Positions 54,210-63,827 of a stretch of DNA of 64,000 nt are shown here, piece after piece; the first letter of the stretch is position 1, and each line of letters starts with the position of its first letter. The notes beneath the pieces are model-generated. The model made no database searches. It was not told the origin of the DNA and saw only the letters and a list, made by a program, of their open reading frames with translations. Where the stretch lies: assembly GCA_025559845.1 (NCBI GenBank), contig CP048469.1:62001-126000 (forward strand), given 5' to 3'. Made by a program: the position numbers and the translations under genes. The DNA is from Agrobacterium tumefaciens (GTDB lineage: Bacteria; Pseudomonadota; Alphaproteobacteria; Rhizobiales; Rhizobiaceae).

Positions 54210-56239
54210 GTGGAGGAGCGCAAATTCAAGACACCCCGTCCAGTATTCTCGATGCAATTATATCCAACACACCGCCGTCGTATGCACTAATTCGACGTAA
54301 TCTCGCCGATGGTGGAGCTGATCTAACTGATATCTTGGTTGGAGACGCGGTAGCTTTAAATCAGCTTGCTGATCTGGCGTCTATACCGCTTTCCCAGAAC
54401 CAAACTCATCCTGAACATGGTGTACTGCTCCTACTGCCTTTCCGGCAAATCCACGAAAGAGGATATGAATGCATCGATGATGGTGAAGCGCTTCGGGCGC
54501 TCAGCATCACTCAAAGCGCCCAAATCTCCTCCGATGAGCTTGCCCACAAGCTCCCGCAAAAGAAGATCATCATTAACGATGAACGATATAGCCTCTCTGA
54601 CGAGGGCTATGCGGAGATAGCGCGAAAAATTATTGCGGACGAAATAGGCGGCGGCGCTGGGGCAAATTTCGTTTTGAGCCGCTCCTATCTTGCCACCATT
54701 GACGGCTTTGACAATATCACTGCTCTTTCGCTATTCCGAAGTTTGCTGATGCTTGAAACCGGAGCCTACTGGACGTTTATCGTTCACACTGGTGACCGAA
54801 TATTCGTCGGCGCTTCGCCAGAAAGGCATGTCAGCCTTTCCCATGGCATTGCCGCCATGAACCCTATCAGCGGAACCTATCGCTACCCCTCGTCTGGCCC
54901 CAGCCTTGATGGCCTGCGCTCTTTTCTGACCGACAGCAAGGAGGCTGACGAGCTCTACATGGTCGTTGATGAAGAGCTAAAGATGATGGCGCGCATCTGC
55001 GATAACGGCGGCACTGTCTATGGGCCAACCATCAAGGCTATGGCTCGGCTCGCACATACCGAATATCATATAAAAGGCGCTTCCAGTCTTCGACCGGACC
55101 AAATACTGCGAGAAACGTTATTTGCTCCTACCATTACTGGTAGCCCGATAGAAAATGCCTGCCGCGTTATCAAAAAATATGAGTCGAGAGGGCGAGCGTA
55201 CTATAGTGGTGTTCTAGCTCTAGTTGGCCGCGATAGCGCTGGCGGCCATGCTCTTGACTCAACGATCCTTATTCGAACTGCTGATATCAATATTGAGGGC
55301 CAGCTTCGCATTGGTGTTGGTTCAACACTCGTACGCAAGTCGAATCCGGCCTCGGAGGCGGAGGAAACCAAAGCCAAGGCATCTGGCCTGTTGCAGGCAT
55401 TTAAGAACATCGAAGTTGGTCAGATCAACTACTCTCAACGATCGGTGAGCCAACTTGTCGAACGGTTTGCCGAATTCCAGCGAGATTCCGATGTCAGCAA
55501 AGCCCTCGCATCTCGTAACAGCGATCTTTCGCAATTCTGGCTCAAAGACAACCAGTGCCGAATACGAAGTCAACCGGACCTTGCCGGGCTGAATACGCTA
55601 ATCATTGATGCTGAAGACACATTCACATCTATGATACAGCACCAACTGCGATCGCTGGGCCTCAGGGTAGTCGTACGACACTACGACGAGCCATTTGACT
55701 TGGATCAGTTCGATCTTGTCATTTTGGGGCCAGGTCCAGGAGATCCCCAAGACTTCAATGATGCCCGCATCGTATCGTTGAACAGGCTTGTTGAAAGTAT
55801 GCTGATCGAGAACCGGCCTTTTCTGGCCGTCTGCCTGAGTCATCAGATACTTTCCCGAAAGCTTGGTCTAGATGTTGTTAGGCGAGCGCAACCAAATCAG
55901 GGAACCCGTCGCACGATCGATTTATTTGGTGTTCGGGAGCTTGTCGGCTTTTATAACTCCTTTACCGCCGTCTGTGGGGTCGACCAAATGACAGCGGCAG
56001 GTGGGTACAAAGTCGATATTAGTCGGGATAGGGAGACGAACGAAGTATTCGCACTTCGCTCCGACTTTTTCGCATCATTCCAATTTCACGCTGAATCTGT
56101 GCTCACGCAGGATGGAGACCGGATTTTCGCGTCTCACTTGCCCCGCCTTGTTCGCACACGAGGGTCTCTGCCTCGCCAAATAACTTTTATGAACTCGACT
56201 GACAATGGGCTGGACATTTATGATGAACACTGCCGTTAA
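54206..56239 (+). CDS. phzE: 2-amino-2-desoxyisochorismate synthase PhzE
   Basis: Converts chorismate and glutamine to 2-amino-2-deoxyisochorismate. 677 residues: chorismate-binding anthranilate-synthase-like domain (about 1-430, with [30 protein letters not shown] and [20 protein letters not shown]), a linker, then a class I glutaminase domain (about 455-645) with catalytic Cys543 in AVCLSHQIL, His628 and Glu630 in FQFHAES. The oxyanion motif is [11 protein letters not shown]. About 30 residues beyond the glutaminase are extra compared with PhzE of pseudomonads. Adjacent phzD favours PhzE over anthranilate synthase TrpEG. ATG overlaps phzD by four bases. Confidence 0.92.
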   Translation: MSGGAQIQDTPSSILDAIISNTPPSYALIRRNLADGGADLTDILVGDAVALNQLADLASIPLSQNQTHPEHGVLLLLPFRQIHERGYECIDDGEALRALSITQSAQISSDELAHKLPQKKIIINDERYSLSDEGYAEIARKIIADEIGGGAGANFVLSRSYLATIDGFDNITALSLFRSLLMLETGAYWTFIVHTGDRIFVGASPERHVSLSHGIAAMNPISGTYRYPSSGPSLDGLRSFLTDSKEADELYMVVDEELKMMARICDNGGTVYGPTIKAMARLAHTEYHIKGASSLRPDQILRETLFAPTITGSPIENACRVIKKYESRGRAYYSGVLALVGRDSAGGHALDSTILIRTADINIEGQLRIGVGSTLVRKSNPASEAEETKAKASGLLQAFKNIEVGQINYSQRSVSQLVERFAEFQRDSDVSKALASRNSDLSQFWLKDNQCRIRSQPDLAGLNTLIIDAEDTFTSMIQHQLRSLGLRVVVRHYDEPFDLDQFDLVILGPGPGDPQDFNDARIVSLNRLVESMLIENRPFLAVCLSHQILSRKLGLDVVRRAQPNQGTRRTIDLFGVRELVGFYNSFTAVCGVDQMTAAGGYKVDISRDRETNEVFALRSDFFASFQFHAESVLTQDGDRIFASHLPRLVRTRGSLPRQITFMNSTDNGLDIYDEHCR

Positions 56240-57689
56240 AACCAAGACAAGCCGTCAAGCGTGGCTAGGTTTGCTAACCGTTCTCGGCCCGGTACTCCTA
56301 GTGTCGATGGATGGGTCTGTTCTGTATCTGGCAATGCCGCGTGTGACATCAGCAATCACGCCGACGGCCGATCAAGCACTATGGATTCTCGATATTTATG
56401 GCTTCGTAGTTGGCTCTCTGCTGATCGCTTTTGGCAACATTGGAGATCGTTTCGGTCGCCTAAAACTCATTGTCGCTGGTGCTATCCTTTTTGGCATAGG
56501 ATCTATAGGCGCAGCTTTCTCGCCAAATCCTGAAAGCCTGATCGCGTCTCGCGCCCTCATGGGGCTTGGTGGGGCGACCTTGCTGCCGTCCGGATTGGCA
56601 ATTGTCGCAGCACTGTTTTCTGATCCCCGTGAACGTGCGCAGGCGATCGGAATATTTGCTGCGACATTCGCGACAGGATTCGCGATCGGCCCGATGGTCG
56701 GCGGGTTTCTGTTGCGCTCTTTTGAATGGTGGGGAGTCGTATTCCTAATCAACGTTCCGGTCGTCGTGGCATTTGTGTTAGTGGCTCCCGTTGCATTGAA
56801 GGAAGTGCGGTCAAGCGGTTTCGGTCGTATTGATCTCCTGAGTCTATTTCTTTCGTTCGTTGGAATTCTGCTATTCACTTATTCGATAAAGCGCGCAGCC
56901 GCTGTCGGTATCTCGGGCGAACAGCTTCTTGCCGGAATTATCGGCGTTATGGCGATAGTTTGGTTCATTCGGCGCCAGGGCAGCATTGAGTACCCACTCG
57001 TCGACTTGAGCTTGTTTCGCGACCGTGTGTTTACAGTCGCAATTCTGGCGGGGCTTCTTTCTCTCGTTGTGTGGGCGGCGGCAGGTTATCTAACGGGCAT
57101 CTATCTTCAGACTGTCCTGGGCTACGATGTCCTGACTACTGCATTTCTAACCCTCCCGGGGGCGGCGACTCTTACCGCGACTTGCATCCTTACCCCTCGC
57201 TTTGTCGAACGGGTTGGCAAGAAGGTGGGTCTAGTTGCCACCTACCTGCTGATCGGGATTGGCGTGGCGCTACTACTGTTCACTACCGACGAGTATGGAG
57301 TCGGATTCGTGATCGCCTCTACGATTGTCGCTGGTGTGGGATACGGCTTTTCATTCAGTCTTGTTGCCGAGGTCGCGGTATCCGCGGTGCCGGCCGAGCG
57401 GGCAGGAGCGGCTGGTGCTATTGCGGAAACGAGCAATGAGCTCGGCAACGCGCTTGGCATCTCGCTCCTTGGCTCGGTGGCCGCCTTGGTCTTTCGCCTT
57501 AATGGACCGGGACTCGCGGGGACGCTCAACGAAACACTAGATTATCCCGGCATTGATCGCGAAGCGGTCATGCAGGCGAACGGAGCGTTCGTCGCAGGCT
57601 TGCATACGGCAATGGGCATTGCTGCAGCGATCATGCTCCTCGTTGGCTTATTAGCCATTCTCTGGCTCCCAAAGAAGCTGCCCGAATAA
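56220..57689 (+). CDS. MFS exporter, DHA2 (14-TM) type
   Basis: About 489 residues, fourteen predicted membrane segments, related to QacA/EmrB/SmvA drug exporters. Motif A is GNIGDRFGRLKLI, and SMDGSVLYLAMPRV lies in segment 1 with the acidic residue of this group. The start overlaps the 3' end of phzE by about 20 bases; ATG 56220 or 56223 is likely, ATG 56205 possible. Position between phzE and the reductase gene suggests it exports the pathway product or gives self-resistance. Confidence 0.9.
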   Translation: MMNTAVKTKTSRQAWLGLLTVLGPVLLVSMDGSVLYLAMPRVTSAITPTADQALWILDIYGFVVGSLLIAFGNIGDRFGRLKLIVAGAILFGIGSIGAAFSPNPESLIASRALMGLGGATLLPSGLAIVAALFSDPRERAQAIGIFAATFATGFAIGPMVGGFLLRSFEWWGVVFLINVPVVVAFVLVAPVALKEVRSSGFGRIDLLSLFLSFVGILLFTYSIKRAAAVGISGEQLLAGIIGVMAIVWFIRRQGSIEYPLVDLSLFRDRVFTVAILAGLLSLVVWAAAGYLTGIYLQTVLGYDVLTTAFLTLPGAATLTATCILTPRFVERVGKKVGLVATYLLIGIGVALLLFTTDEYGVGFVIASTIVAGVGYGFSFSLVAEVAVSAVPAERAGAAGAIAETSNELGNALGISLLGSVAALVFRLNGPGLAGTLNETLDYPGIDREAVMQANGAFVAGLHTAMGIAAAIMLLVGLLAILWLPKKLPE

Positions 57690-57753
57690 TCCTCGGAAGC
57701 CCCCCTCGTTGTTAACAGAGTTGGGGACCGCCCCTATAGAAAGGATGACGAAA

Positions 57754-60700
57754 ATGCGTCTCGCTCGAACGGTTGAAGAAGTGATGTCTAGGTTCGCGGA
57801 TCGCCCAGCAATCGCAGAGCGACCCAAAATCTTGGTCCGTGACGATGTGTCATTGAGGATGACGATCGAGTACGAACGATCATACTCAACGATAACGTAC
57901 CGAGAACTCTGGAAGCGAGCGAACAGCATCGCTGCGGAACTCAAGCAAAACAAGGATTACTCCGTAAGATCGGGAGAAAAGGTTGCCTTCCTCGCGTTTA
58001 CCAGTGGTAACTATGCGACTCTTGATCTTGCATGCATCCGGCTGGGGGCCGCCACCGTTCCGCTTCAGTCCACATCGACCGATGCGGAACTTGAAGCGAT
58101 TCTCACGGAAACCGAACCCGTGATTTTCGCGGTTAGTCCGCAATACCTCGAAAGGGCGACGAAGCTTGCACACCGGACTCCTTCAATCCGGTGCATTGTG
58201 TTGTTCGATTTCGAACCCGACATGGACGACCATCGAGAGGCTTTCCAAGCAGGCAAGGACTTTCTAGACCAAAACGCCGGTCCGTTCCTGTTGCTGCTCA
58301 CGGACATCCTCGACAAGGGAGAAAGATTGGCGGACGTCGAATGGCCTTTTGAGGATGAAGACGACGATCCGTTGGCAATGCTCATCTACACCTCGGGCAG
58401 CACCGGTTCGCCCAAAGGTGCGATTTATACCGAGAGCCTCGCGGCAGGGATGTGGGGCGGTTCGTGGTCGCAGATATTCTCAGATGTGCGCCCGATGAGC
58501 ATTCACTATATGCCTATGAGCCACGTCGCCGGGCATTCCTCTTTGAAGAACACCTTGGCGCGCGGAGGTACATGCTATTTCACGGCGAGCAACAATCTCT
58601 CCAGTCTTCTGGAGGACATCGCATTGGCGAAGCCGACGGAATTGTCTCTAGTGCCGCGCGTTTGCGAAATGCTCTATCAGCGGTTTCACAGCGAACTAGC
58701 TAGGCGGCTTCTTCAGGGAGGAGATGAAACCACTCTCTATGCGGCGATCATGGATGAGATGCGCACGGATGTACTCGGTGGACACGTGCAATGGGCAAGC
58801 TGCAGTTCGGCGCCGCTCTCACGTGAACTCAAGAGCTTTACTGAAAAACTTCTCGGTATCGAACTCCACAACGTCTACGGATCAACCGAGGCAGGCGGTA
58901 TCTGGGTTGACAATATGCTTTTAAAGCCCCCTGTCACAGACTATAAGCTTGTCGATGTTCCGGAGCTTGGCTATTTTCGCGGGGATCAACCTTTCCCGCG
59001 CGGTGAGTTACTTCTCAAGACCACATCAATCATTCCAGGATATTATAGGCGTCCGGATCTTTCGAAGGATTTGTTCGATCCTGATGGTTTTTATCGTACC
59101 GGTGACATTGTTGCCGAGACTGGCGAAAATGAATTGCATTTTGTGGACCGACGCAAGAACGTCATCAAACTATCCCAGGGTGAGTTCATCGCAACGGCCA
59201 AACTGGAAGTGCTCTTTACCGCAAGCCCCCTCGTTCGCCAGATATTCATTTATGCACGAAGTGAATGGTCGAGTCTTTTGGCTGTTGTCGTTCCGGCAGC
59301 TCATATTCTCGACCAGTTTCCAGATGTCGAACACGAGTTAAAACGCTTGATCAGCGAATCGTTTCGAGAGATCGCGAAGAAAGAGCAACTCAAGCCCTAC
59401 GAGATTCCACGCGATTTTATTGTCGAGCGATATCCTTTTAGTCAAGGGAATGGCTTGTTGTCGGATCATGGAAAACCGATGTGGCCGAAGCTCCGGGTGC
59501 GGTATGCCGGCGATCTAGACCGACTGTATAACGAGATCGCTTCGCGTGAAATTCAGGAGTTTCGGGACATATATCGGAAGCGGGGAGAACAGACCGTAAT
59601 TGAGACTGTCCGGCAGGCTGTTCGAAGTATTGTCGGTGGCTCCGACATTGAGGTAAAGCCTTCCGACCGCTTCCGTGATCTCGGTGGCGATTCCTTGTCA
59701 GCCGTTCAACTGTCTATTGTTCTTGAAGAAGCATTTGAAACACGCGTTCCGATCGATATGATCATTAGTGATGGATCTGATCTCCAAAGTCTCGCCGATT
59801 ATATTGAACGGAAGCGAGGCAATGTAACCGAACGGCCCACGGTTTCCTCTATCCATGGCATGGGAGCGACCGCCTACCACGCTAGCCAGTTGACGCTCGA
59901 TAAATTCATAGATTCGACGGTGCTGGATAGAGCTGGCGTCCTTACTCGCCCTGCTGACGGCCCGCGCACAGTTCTTCTCACTGGTGCAAGCGGCTTTCTT
60001 GGCCGCTTCCTGTGTATGGCGCTGCTCGCTGACCTCAAAAAGACGGACGGCAAACTGATTTGCATCGTTCGGGGAAAGGATGATGCCGCCGCATATAAGC
60101 GGCTCGCAAGTGTGTTCGAAAAGCACGACCCACGCCTTCGGCAGGAGTTTCTCCAGCTTTCCACTCGTTATCTGGAGGTCATCGCCGGCGACATCGCGCT
60201 TCCACGCCTCGGACTTGACAACGACACGTGGGAACGGTTGGCGGGAGAGGTCGATGTCATCCTGCATGCTGGCGCCCTGGTCAATCACATCTTGTCGTAT
60301 AGCCAGCTTTTCGATGCGAACGTGCTCGGTACGGCGGAGCTAATCGAACTGTCGCTGACCGGCCGCCTGAAGGAGTTCGTCTTCATTTCGAGCATCGCGG
60401 TCGCTACGCCGTCCGAGGGGCGAAATTCTGTTGACGAGGACAGCGATATCCGTCTCGCCATCCCGAACATGGTAGTAGGCAGTGATTATGCGAACGGCTA
60501 CGCTACGAGCAAATGGGCTGGCGAGGTGTTGTTGCGGGAAGCGAACGAGAAATTCGGCATCCCTGTTACTGTATTCAGATCGAGCATGATCCTCGCCCAC
60601 CGCGATTTTGTGGGGCAGCTCAACGTGCCGGATGCATTCACCCGCCTGCTGGCCAGCGTCATACTCACCTCCTTGGCTCCAGAAAGCTTCTACAAAACCG

Positions 60701-61206
60701 ATCATGCAATCCCTCCGTCTGGGGCGCATTATGACGGCTTGCCTGTCGACTTCACGGCGAAGGCAATCATAGCCCTGGGTGTAGGTCATCAGGACGGATA
60801 CCGTACAAACAATCTAGTAAATCCTCATGATGATGGAGTTTCTCTTGATACTATTGTCGATTGGCTTGTAGAGCTTGGTCATAATATTCGTCGCGTCCAC
60901 ACGTACGAGGTCTGGCTTCAGCAATTTGGTAGCGCATTGCAGTCTCTTTCGGAGATCGATAGGAAGAATTCAGTGCTTCCCTTGCTTCATGGTTACGAAG
61001 AACCACTTGAACCAGTTTCTGGATCGCTAATATCTTCGGTGAAATTTCAGACGGCTGTGAAGGCAGTTCGTTTGCACTTGGACGTTATCCCGAAAGTTGA
61101 CAAATCTCTCATCGAAAAATATGTATCCGATTTGGAATATCTTGGTATCTTGCCGAAGCGAAAGACGTTGGAAAGCAAGCCTGGTCATTCATTCGATGTC
61201 GTGTGA
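57754..61206 (+). CDS. car: Carboxylic acid reductase (CAR), adenylation-carrier-reductase
   Basis: 1150 residues, the size of Nocardia/Mycobacterium CARs, which use ATP and NADPH to reduce a carboxylic acid to its aldehyde. Adenylation domain (about 1-590): P-loop YTSGSTGSPKGAIYTE (212-227), VYGSTEAGGIWVDNM, and YRTGDIVAE with VDRRKNVIKLSQGEF. Carrier domain: DLGGDSLSAVQL with phosphopantetheine site Ser647. Reductase domain: NADPH-binding TGASGFLG (743-750) and catalytic Tyr916/Lys920 in GYATSKWAGE. The C-terminal GVSLDTIVDWLVELGHNI segment is also CAR-like. Start ATG 57754 has AGG nine bases upstream. It needs a phosphopantetheinyl transferase encoded elsewhere. The acid used is probably DHHA or 3-hydroxyanthranilate (inference). 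The gene ends 39 bases from the convergent relaxase gene. Confidence 0.93.
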   Translation: MRLARTVEEVMSRFADRPAIAERPKILVRDDVSLRMTIEYERSYSTITYRELWKRANSIAAELKQNKDYSVRSGEKVAFLAFTSGNYATLDLACIRLGAATVPLQSTSTDAELEAILTETEPVIFAVSPQYLERATKLAHRTPSIRCIVLFDFEPDMDDHREAFQAGKDFLDQNAGPFLLLLTDILDKGERLADVEWPFEDEDDDPLAMLIYTSGSTGSPKGAIYTESLAAGMWGGSWSQIFSDVRPMSIHYMPMSHVAGHSSLKNTLARGGTCYFTASNNLSSLLEDIALAKPTELSLVPRVCEMLYQRFHSELARRLLQGGDETTLYAAIMDEMRTDVLGGHVQWASCSSAPLSRELKSFTEKLLGIELHNVYGSTEAGGIWVDNMLLKPPVTDYKLVDVPELGYFRGDQPFPRGELLLKTTSIIPGYYRRPDLSKDLFDPDGFYRTGDIVAETGENELHFVDRRKNVIKLSQGEFIATAKLEVLFTASPLVRQIFIYARSEWSSLLAVVVPAAHILDQFPDVEHELKRLISESFREIAKKEQLKPYEIPRDFIVERYPFSQGNGLLSDHGKPMWPKLRVRYAGDLDRLYNEIASREIQEFRDIYRKRGEQTVIETVRQAVRSIVGGSDIEVKPSDRFRDLGGDSLSAVQLSIVLEEAFETRVPIDMIISDGSDLQSLADYIERKRGNVTERPTVSSIHGMGATAYHASQLTLDKFIDSTVLDRAGVLTRPADGPRTVLLTGASGFLGRFLCMALLADLKKTDGKLICIVRGKDDAAAYKRLASVFEKHDPRLRQEFLQLSTRYLEVIAGDIALPRLGLDNDTWERLAGEVDVILHAGALVNHILSYSQLFDANVLGTAELIELSLTGRLKEFVFISSIAVATPSEGRNSVDEDSDIRLAIPNMVVGSDYANGYATSKWAGEVLLREANEKFGIPVTVFRSSMILAHRDFVGQLNVPDAFTRLLASVILTSLAPESFYKTDHAIPPSGAHYDGLPVDFTAKAIIALGVGHQDGYRTNNLVNPHDDGVSLDTIVDWLVELGHNIRRVHTYEVWLQQFGSALQSLSEIDRKNSVLPLLHGYEEPLEPVSGSLISSVKFQTAVKAVRLHLDVIPKVDKSLIEKYVSDLEYLGILPKRKTLESKPGHSFDVV

Positions 61207-61245
61207 ATCGAAGTTTTGAATATGCCGACGATAGATACGTGGTCG

Positions 61246-63093
61246 CTACCCTGACGTGAGTGATGCTGTTAATACGGTTAGATAGGGGTTGTTCGGCGGC
61301 ACATCAACGAACACTCGCCTGGGGTCTTCAAGCAGATAGCCATGCAACCGCCGCGACTTCCGCGGCCCGGTGACTTCGCAAGTCCAGATATTCAGGCCGC
61401 TATCCTGCTTACGATGTAGTTGCAGTTTTTCGAACGCTTTCTGAATCCATTGCCAATCCGCAACGTTTTCCTGCTTTGCCAGAAATGCCGTTTTGGGATG
61501 CTCTTGTGCGTAGCGCTGAAACAATCCTGGGCTGACCAGGTAAACGGTATCGGAGACGGTATGCACCAGGGCTTTGGCGTCGTTGATAATCAGCTTGCGG
61601 GTGCTGATATGCTGACGCAGCCAGGCGATGAAGTGTTCGCCAGATGGATGCACCTGAGTTTCGTTTTTCACTTCGGCAGTTGAAGGAGCGGCAGGCGGCA
61701 GCTCAGGCTCCTGATCCTGCGTGGTGCCTGTCTCGGTGGGTTCGTTCGGAGATGCTGTGGTCGACGGCGGCGTCACGTCCGGTGTCCCGAGCAGATCGAG
61801 CAACGCATCGACGCCATCCATGTTGGCCGCTTGCGTACCAGGTCCGGGAGCGGAGAGCGCTGGAGCGGCTGCCAAGCCGGTGGACGGCAAAGGCTGCTCC
61901 GCAACGTTTGGTGAAGCGGGGGATGCATCCGCCGTAGCGGTGTCATCCTGCACCACTTCCACAGTTCCCTGAAACGCCGGCGGGCGTTCACTGCCTTCCC
62001 ATATCAACGCTGGTGCAAGCCGAAGCAGAGTGAACGTGTGGGTCCAGCCAGTGTCGCTGGTGACGACCGCTTTCCAGATAGCCTTGTCATCCGGCGTGGC
62101 CTGGAGCATGCCGTGGTCCTGCAGGATATTGAAGACGGCCGTATTGTTGGCCGGAATACCCTCGATGCCCTGAGAGAGCAAATGTGCGCGCAGCTTGTCC
62201 GAGACAGTCTTGGAAACGAGCCACAAGGCATCCTGCGTCAGCCAACCGTCCGACGCCTGTGGTTGATTCAGTTTCAACTCTTCCTTGAGCAGGTAGCGAA
62301 GCCCCTCCAACAATTTGCGCTGCAATGCATGCTTCGGTGCAGCCATCGCCTTGGCGGGATCTCCGCCGAGTTCCTGTGCCACGGAAGCGCGGTCGGCATT
62401 CGTGACCAGTTCGCCCAACACTCCCGCGTGCTCATGCTGGCCGGCCAGAACATAAAGCAGCGCCGCCCACAGTTCGGGGTAGCTGCTGAGCCAGTCCAGT
62501 ATCTCGCGATCGAGCACACGGTTGTAAAGCAATCCACTCGCGGCGTTGTGCAGGCGGTACTCGCGATCCTTCCGATAGCGAAAGCGGTATGGATGCTGCA
62601 ACGGTCCATGCCAAGGGTGCCACAAACTGCCGTCGTTCATCTCGACGTGCAGATCGACTGCAATTTTGCCGATGTCATGCAGCAGCGCGGCATAGGCTGT
62701 AGCGGCTGTCCAGGCCTCGGCTTGCGCGGCTTGATCCTCCGGTGTCGCTCCGGCCGGGAGAAGGTGGGACTGTCGCAGCTTGAGCGCATAGGCGACGATC
62801 TCAAGCCCGTGGTCAAGCAGGCCGCCGGGATAGGCGTGGTGGTGCGATTCCGACGCTGGAAACTGTTGGACCAGCTCGGCGTACCGCTCCAACGGGCCGA
62901 GATATAGCACTGCGAATTGCTGACGCGAGAGTGATGTACGCTGCCATATGTGCTCCAGCAGCTTCTGCCGGCGCGCGGTGGCCAGCAGCGATGCGGCCGG
63001 TTCCGGTCGCATCAGCCCTTTGGCCTTTGTTGCAGTGGCGGGCGCTGTGGTAGCGGCCTGCACGGGTCGTTTTCGTTGGAACAGCGCGAACAT
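61246..63093 (-). CDS. traI: MobH/TraI_2 family conjugative relaxase
   Basis: 615 residues from ATG 63093 (AGGTG upstream). TraI_2/DUF1528 hallmarks: three successive histidines 84-86 in ASESHHHAYPGGLLDHGLE and an HD pair His139-Asp140 in ALLHDIGKIAVDL, which place it with the HD-domain relaxases of SXT- and ICEclc-type elements. About residues 400-505 are Ala/Pro-rich linker; the last 105 residues form a second conserved domain (FIAWLRQHISTRKLIINDAK). It should nick the element at oriT, probably the repeat region just upstream. Confidence 0.92.
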   Translation of the reverse strand: MFALFQRKRPVQAATTAPATATKAKGLMRPEPAASLLATARRQKLLEHIWQRTSLSRQQFAVLYLGPLERYAELVQQFPASESHHHAYPGGLLDHGLEIVAYALKLRQSHLLPAGATPEDQAAQAEAWTAATAYAALLHDIGKIAVDLHVEMNDGSLWHPWHGPLQHPYRFRYRKDREYRLHNAASGLLYNRVLDREILDWLSSYPELWAALLYVLAGQHEHAGVLGELVTNADRASVAQELGGDPAKAMAAPKHALQRKLLEGLRYLLKEELKLNQPQASDGWLTQDALWLVSKTVSDKLRAHLLSQGIEGIPANNTAVFNILQDHGMLQATPDDKAIWKAVVTSDTGWTHTFTLLRLAPALIWEGSERPPAFQGTVEVVQDDTATADASPASPNVAEQPLPSTGLAAAPALSAPGPGTQAANMDGVDALLDLLGTPDVTPPSTTASPNEPTETGTTQDQEPELPPAAPSTAEVKNETQVHPSGEHFIAWLRQHISTRKLIINDAKALVHTVSDTVYLVSPGLFQRYAQEHPKTAFLAKQENVADWQWIQKAFEKLQLHRKQDSGLNIWTCEVTGPRKSRRLHGYLLEDPRRVFVDVPPNNPYLTVLTASLTSG

Positions 63094-63578
63094 GAAAGCA
63101 CCTGAAATTGCGGTCGGCGGGGAGCCTTTTCCTTTTCCGGATAGGCCCATTCCCCTTGGGCCCCATTCCCTTGCCCCTTGACGACCTTTTGCCCTTGCCG
63201 AAACCCTTTGATATAGCCCTCTGGGCCAGTTCCAGCGAGCAGGAATGCGGCACGGATGCCGTCCCTTTGTCGTCGTCCGCGACGCACTCACACGACAGCT
63301 GCAGGCTGTGGCGGAATTTGGCCTTATCTAGCGGAAAAAATTGATCTTTTTATTGCTCCAGCAAATTGCGATGTGCAATCCTTGCGGTGCGCCACTCATA
63401 GGCGCCGGGTGTGAGAACCCGAACTTGATACCAGCGGGTCGCGTTATGGCGATCCGTAGGGCAGACGTTCGCGTCTGGCCGGTCTGGTATCAGCCGGTTT
63501 CTCACCCCTGCGGGTCGCCGCCATCTATCGGATTCCATTCCGGGCGGCGCAGGGGAACAAGGCCACGGAGGGGACAGC
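63094..63578. other. Divergent intergenic region relaxase / small ICE protein
   Basis: 485 bases without a convincing gene. It contains the oriT-like repeat structure at 63407-63518 and, near 63560-63570, GGAGGGG before the small protein gene. Confidence 0.5.
63407..63518. other. Candidate oriT: nested inverted and direct repeats
   Basis: An imperfect inverted repeat joins 63407-63434 (GGGTGTGAGAACC ... GATACCAG) with 63484-63507 (CTGGTATC ... TCTCACCC). Inside lie GGGTCGC/GCGATCC and CAGACG-TTCG-CGTCTG (63462-63477). GCGGGTCGC occurs directly at 63434-63442 and 63510-63518. The block lies 314 bases upstream of the relaxase start. Confidence 0.55.
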
Positions 63579-63827
63579 ATGGATCATTCAGACAATAACG
63601 GCGGAACCAGCATTCACGCGCAACGGGCTTATGCACTCATTATGTCGGGCGTGGCGGAATGCGATACGGCATTGGACCAGAGACTATTGCTCGACTCTCT
63701 CATCTGCCAGTGTGCTGTGTTCACCCGCATTCTGGGGGGCGAGAGCCAATTTTATGATCTATTGGAAAAGCTGAAGCGGATCGATCTTGGTGAGGTCGGC
63801 GATTTGATGTCGGCGACGCAGCACTGA
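63579..63827 (+). CDS. Hypothetical ICE protein
   Basis: 82 residues, no recognised domain. Predicted mainly helical; the middle LLLDSLICQCAVFTRIL is weakly hydrophobic with a Cys pair. ATG 63579 follows GGAGGGG, a strong ribosome binding site. Divergent from the relaxase gene across the candidate oriT, suggesting a role in transfer. Confidence 0.65.
   Translation: MDHSDNNGGTSIHAQRAYALIMSGVAECDTALDQRLLLDSLICQCAVFTRILGGESQFYDLLEKLKRIDLGEVGDLMSATQH

Noticed and set aside
54206..56239. Fused anthranilate synthase TrpEG
   Set aside because: Fused chorismate and glutaminase domains would fit, but the 4-base overlap with phzD and the sequence pattern favour PhzE.
53586..57689. A complete phenazine operon
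   Set aside because: phzD and phzE are clear, but no phzF, phzA/B or phzG frame exists in the window.
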